Assembly (NCBI GenBank): GCA_015522385.1
Contig: WAMJ01000211.1
Coordinates: forward strand, 1 to 42,840
Length of the DNA: 42,840 nucleotides
Source: Candidatus Heimdallarchaeota archaeon
Lineage (GTDB): Archaea; Asgardarchaeota; Heimdallarchaeia; Heimdallarchaeales; Kariarchaeaceae
Reading direction: 5' to 3'
Part shown: in pieces, positions 40,367 through 42,840 of the stretch
Layout: every line of letters starts with the position of its first letter
Numbering within the stretch: the first letter of the stretch is position 1
Notes under the pieces: model-generated
Told to the model about the DNA's origin: nothing
Databases searched by the model: none
The model's input: only the letters and a program-made list of their open reading frames with translations
Made by a program: the position numbers and the translations under genes

Positions 40367-41158
40367 TTAATTGCCTCCAAGCGATATCATTTGCTTCCTC
40401 ATCTCAATCATGATATTCACAAGTGCTGAGGTCCTCTTGTTATTGGTAAGTAGTTCGATAATCTTCTCCTCAAGAAAGGCCTTCTCTGCAATCAGTTTTT
40501 GGATGATCTCTTGGTTAAGATCTATCTTTATCAACTCTTTATTGGGTGCAATCTGTTTTTCTTTTGCCCGTGGTTGAGCCTTAATCTTTTCCTCAAGTTC
40601 TTGAATCCTCGACTTAAGATTGGCATTGACTCTCTCGAGCGCTTCCTTCTCCTCGAACACACGTTTAAATTCCTCCTCAATCTCAAGATTAGGTTGCATC
40701 GCTGTTACCTCAGAATTGTCTAACACCTTGCGCAACTCGAAGTTCTCCCTCATTGACATCGTGAGCTTATTGCCTAGCTCTTTCAACTCAAGCTCTAAGG
40801 ATTTCACCTTCCACTTGAGTTTCTCATTCAGATCCATGTTGGACTTTATTTCTAGTCTCAACCGTGCATTGATGCTGTTCAACTCATCTATGCTACCCTC
40901 CAAGACCGTTTTCTCATTCTGAAGCTTCTTGATGTCTAGGTTCAAATCACCGATTTTTACGAGGGACACTTTCCGGCGATTCTGCTCGTCAAAAAGCTCA
41001 ATTGCGAAACTGTAGATGATATCTTTTATCTGATCCGGAATATGTGGCCAGAGCTGACGAGCAGCCTTGTCCAATCCTTCGTGCTCGGGTCTCAAATCAC
41101 TTGTGTCGTAGTTGGGCAGATCACCCTCGAATATCCTTCTATAGGGACTTGAGCTCAC
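40367..41158 (-). CDS. Long coiled-coil protein
   Basis: The 263-residue protein has a short N-terminal segment with a small helical domain (about 25-60, HEGLDKAARQLWPHIPDQIK), then nearly uninterrupted heptad repeats from about 65 to 245, broken near 160 and 195. It is highly charged, has no membrane helix and no cysteine. Function unknown; scaffold or filament-like roles fit. The start is GTG 41158, with an AT-rich element (GATTATAAC) 10-20 bp upstream. It is divergent from the Cgi121-like gene. Confidence 0.75.
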   Translation of the reverse strand: MSSSPYRRIFEGDLPNYDTSDLRPEHEGLDKAARQLWPHIPDQIKDIIYSFAIELFDEQNRRKVSLVKIGDLNLDIKKLQNEKTVLEGSIDELNSINARLRLEIKSNMDLNEKLKWKVKSLELELKELGNKLTMSMRENFELRKVLDNSEVTAMQPNLEIEEEFKRVFEEKEALERVNANLKSRIQELEEKIKAQPRAKEKQIAPNKELIKIDLNQEIIQKLIAEKAFLEEKIIELLTNNKRTSALVNIMIEMRKQMISLGGN

Positions 41159-41251
41159 AGGATAGAATAGTTATAATCATATAAAAAACTCGGTGATTAA
41201 GAATGTCTCAAAGAAGAAGTATTAATTCACAGACATCTTCCATGAGTTATT

Positions 41252-41674
41252 ATGAGTTATAGGTTCTTCACGGTTCGAACTACCGACCCGCTTCGGGATA
41301 AGGAGTACCTCCTCGGACTCGGTCCGGATGTGTGCTTCTTCGATCTGGATAAGATAATCTGTGAACTGCAGGTCAGGTCGGCTCTTGACCGTGTGGAGAG
41401 GGTGAGAACTCAAGATAGGATGATCTCCAACTCTTTCGGAATCGAGCTGATCCTTGAGCTAGCAGGTTATCCGCAGATTAACAAATCCCTGAGAATACTA
41501 GAGATCACCACTAAAACAAAGAGAATTGGCGTGATAACAAAGAATGTAAAACTCGACATTAGCTATACCGAGGGATTGGAGATCACTCCAAACCCTTTGC
41601 ACGAAGAGTATAGACTCTCACCAAGAAATATCTGCAACAAGATCATCGCGAGGGCCGCAACTATGCGTGCCTGA
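41252..41674 (+). CDS. Cgi121-like KEOPS subunit
   Basis: KEOPS makes the N6-threonylcarbamoyl-adenosine modification at position 37 of ANN-decoding tRNAs; Cgi121 binds tRNA and the Bud32 kinase. The 140-residue protein has the characteristic segment RMISNSFGIELILELAGYPQ, matching the NISNSLExEILLYLAGxRQI signature of Cgi121, preceded by an alpha-beta region with CFFDLDKIICELQVRSALDR. The other KEOPS genes are not in the window. ATG 41252 is the start, with ATTAATTC about 28 bp upstream. The assignment rests on one conserved segment. Confidence 0.65.
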   Translation: MSYRFFTVRTTDPLRDKEYLLGLGPDVCFFDLDKIICELQVRSALDRVERVRTQDRMISNSFGIELILELAGYPQINKSLRILEITTKTKRIGVITKNVKLDISYTEGLEITPNPLHEEYRLSPRNICNKIIARAATMRA

Positions 41675-41689
41675 ACTAATTGATCTTAC

Positions 41690-42840
41690 TTAATTGATGT
41701 TTACAAATTTCTTACGATTTGCCCACCATAGACCAAATTTATCGAAGAAAGAGAGCTTGTCTTTTAGGTAAAGCATGAAGGTGTTCTCGTAGAGTGTGAC
41801 GAACTCCAGTAGTTTCATATCAAATTTCTGTAGCCCGTCCCTGTTCTCAATCTCAATAGTCTCCTCGGTGACCGATCGAAGAATACCATCAAGGGGTACA
41901 TCGTAGTTTTCCTTGGTGTAGATCGAGACCTTCTTATCGATGTTAAATTTAAGCAGATCCAGTTGCTCGGGGGATTTTATCCTCCTGAACTGGATCCCCA
42001 TGGGTTTGAAGTCATATACCAATTCATTAGTGTTGAACTCCATCTCACCCTCGGGTGTATCGATCACTATCAGACCATCTTCCCAAGACTCCTCCACATC
42101 GAACTTTTTAACCGTTCCAAGTACCGCTGATCCGTGATGGTAGAAGAAAATCTTCTTACCTTCCCTATCTTTAAGGAATGAAACTGGGATACCCATGTTC
42201 TCGAAGCTCACCTCTCCTTGCTTGCCATCTATATTACCACTGATGACTAGACCCTTCTTATCGTCAAGTTTGTAGCTTTCTGGAGTAAAAAGCTCTCCAT
42301 GCTTGAGGATGAATGTCTCCGTCGAGTACTCCTTGAGGGAATAGTCCCCAATTAGGAACTCTTTGCCATTGATTATCGCCTTGACCGGTGTCGAGACAGA
42401 GTTTGTCAGTTCTAGTCTCTCTACCTCTCCCTCCTCAACCACCTTGTTCAAAGGATCGTAGGCAAGAACATTCTTCCCGATCAAATGGTCGTAGTACTCG
42501 TTCAGGGGGTTGAACTTAGCGACCTCTTTTATCGCGTCAGGTGAGTAGTCTGCTATAAAGGTCTCATCTAGAAGCTTCTTGGCATCATGTCTGACCTGGT
42601 GGATCATCTCGATGGAGGTCTTACGCTTGAACAGGCCCAAAATGTTGTATGGAAGAAACGCGGCTTTCATGGGAGAAAGGTCGTCTCTGATGAGAGCGGT
42701 TATCCTGTAACTTGTTCTCGGGTGCGAGACGAGGATGTTTGAAAATGCTTGGCTACGAGTTGGAGAGAGGAATTCCTGATAGATTCTCCTTCCAGCAGCT
42801 GCGGTGAACTTCTCTCGCTCTGCCTGTGTGTACTGTTTAT
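41690..42840 (-). CDS. C-terminal part of an M48-like protease with a novel beta-rich tail (partial)
   Basis: A start at ATG 42670 is tempting, but the frame continues upstream with convincing coding sequence to the end of the window, so this gene is cut by the right edge. The exposed upstream part includes LVSHPRTSYRITAL, which matches the S-x-HP-x-TxxRI segment at the C-terminal end of M48 (HtpX/Ste24-type) zinc peptidase domains. After it come about 320 residues of mostly beta-strand sequence with repeated short charged strands (for example SIYTKENYDVPLDGI), not known to me. The catalytic HEXXH should lie outside the window. It is convergent with the Cgi121-like gene. Confidence 0.6.
   Translation of the reverse strand, partial: KQYTQAEREKFTAAAGRRIYQEFLSPTRSQAFSNILVSHPRTSYRITALIRDDLSPMKAAFLPYNILGLFKRKTSIEMIHQVRHDAKKLLDETFIADYSPDAIKEVAKFNPLNEYYDHLIGKNVLAYDPLNKVVEEGEVERLELTNSVSTPVKAIINGKEFLIGDYSLKEYSTETFILKHGELFTPESYKLDDKKGLVISGNIDGKQGEVSFENMGIPVSFLKDREGKKIFFYHHGSAVLGTVKKFDVEESWEDGLIVIDTPEGEMEFNTNELVYDFKPMGIQFRRIKSPEQLDLLKFNIDKKVSIYTKENYDVPLDGILRSVTEETIEIENRDGLQKFDMKLLEFVTLYENTFMLYLKDKLSFFDKFGLWWANRKKFVNIN

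Noticed and set aside
41271..41285. CGGTTCGAACTACCG, which looks like a tRNA T-arm
   Set aside because: It lies in the Cgi121-like coding sequence, the stem has only four pairs, and no acceptor, D or anticodon arm surrounds it.
42671..42840. Reading 42670 as the true start of the last gene
   Set aside because: The same frame continues upstream without a stop and with M48-like sequence, so the gene is truncated by the window instead.

Overview
The window looks like chromosomal DNA of an Asgard archaeon, most plausibly of the Heimdallarchaeia side. Archaeal hallmarks are a group II chaperonin (thermosome), a RadA-family recombinase, archease, a Cgi121-like KEOPS subunit and TATA-box promoters placed about 25 bp before many start codons. 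The Asgard assignment rests on eukaryote-like parts found together: a longin-like domain fused to a membrane protein, a Rab/Ras-like small GTPase, a Roadblock/LC7 protein, a long leucine-rich-repeat protein and a zinc-ribbon membrane protein. A Rieske-type oxygenase hints at an oxygen-using lineage. The exact lineage is inference; no rRNA or tRNA gene lies in the window.

Layout. (1) 1-10.5 kb: a surface-glycan region with all four dTDP-L-rhamnose genes (rmlB; rmlC-rmlD divergent from rmlA), two GT4 glycosyltransferases and a Wzx-type flippase. Between rmlB and rmlC sits a coiled-coil gene facing a two-gene unit, a longin-like domain/seven-TM protein followed by a degenerate MoeA-like protein. 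(2) 10.5-15.9 kb: a Rieske oxygenase with a small partner, a two-TM protein, a 701-residue LRR protein divergent from a RadA paralogue without the usual N-terminal HhH domain, and a MazG-like pyrophosphohydrolase. (3) 15.9-18.9 kb: an ECF vitamin transporter (DUF4430 lipid-side protein, S component, double ATPase, EcfT) read from two sides of one shared TATA element. (4) 19-24 kb: TPR-like protein, amphi-Trp-like protein, a GTPase with a destroyed G3 motif, a YbaK-type deacylase, a small HMA metallochaperone and a membrane-anchored glutaminyl-cyclase-like M28 protein. (5) 24-35.5 kb: thermosome, DUF389 membrane protein, a six-hairpin-glycosidase-like protein, ArsR and Lrp-type regulators, EamA transporter, archease, an RHH/winged-helix regulator with its own operator array, PurB and a KAS III-like protein. 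(6) 35.5-42.8 kb: a gene with no ordinary start codon, the zinc-ribbon/TM protein, Roadblock protein, a polytopic membrane protein, a thioredoxin-fold-like protein, a Cys-rich miniprotein, a coiled-coil protein, Cgi121 and the C-terminal part of an M48-like protease running off the right edge.

The most unusual points are the longin-7TM/MoeA-like pair, the degenerate GTPase in a TPR/amphi-Trp cluster, the RHH/wHTH regulator whose operator motif recurs 2.8 kb away, the KAS III-like protein lacking its catalytic His and Asn, and two genes (EcfA and the 35.6 kb gene) whose reading frames are intact but have no canonical start where the promoter predicts one. No transposon, CRISPR array or prophage was seen. 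All intergenic stretches are shorter than about 310 bases; the longer ones are described as regulatory features.
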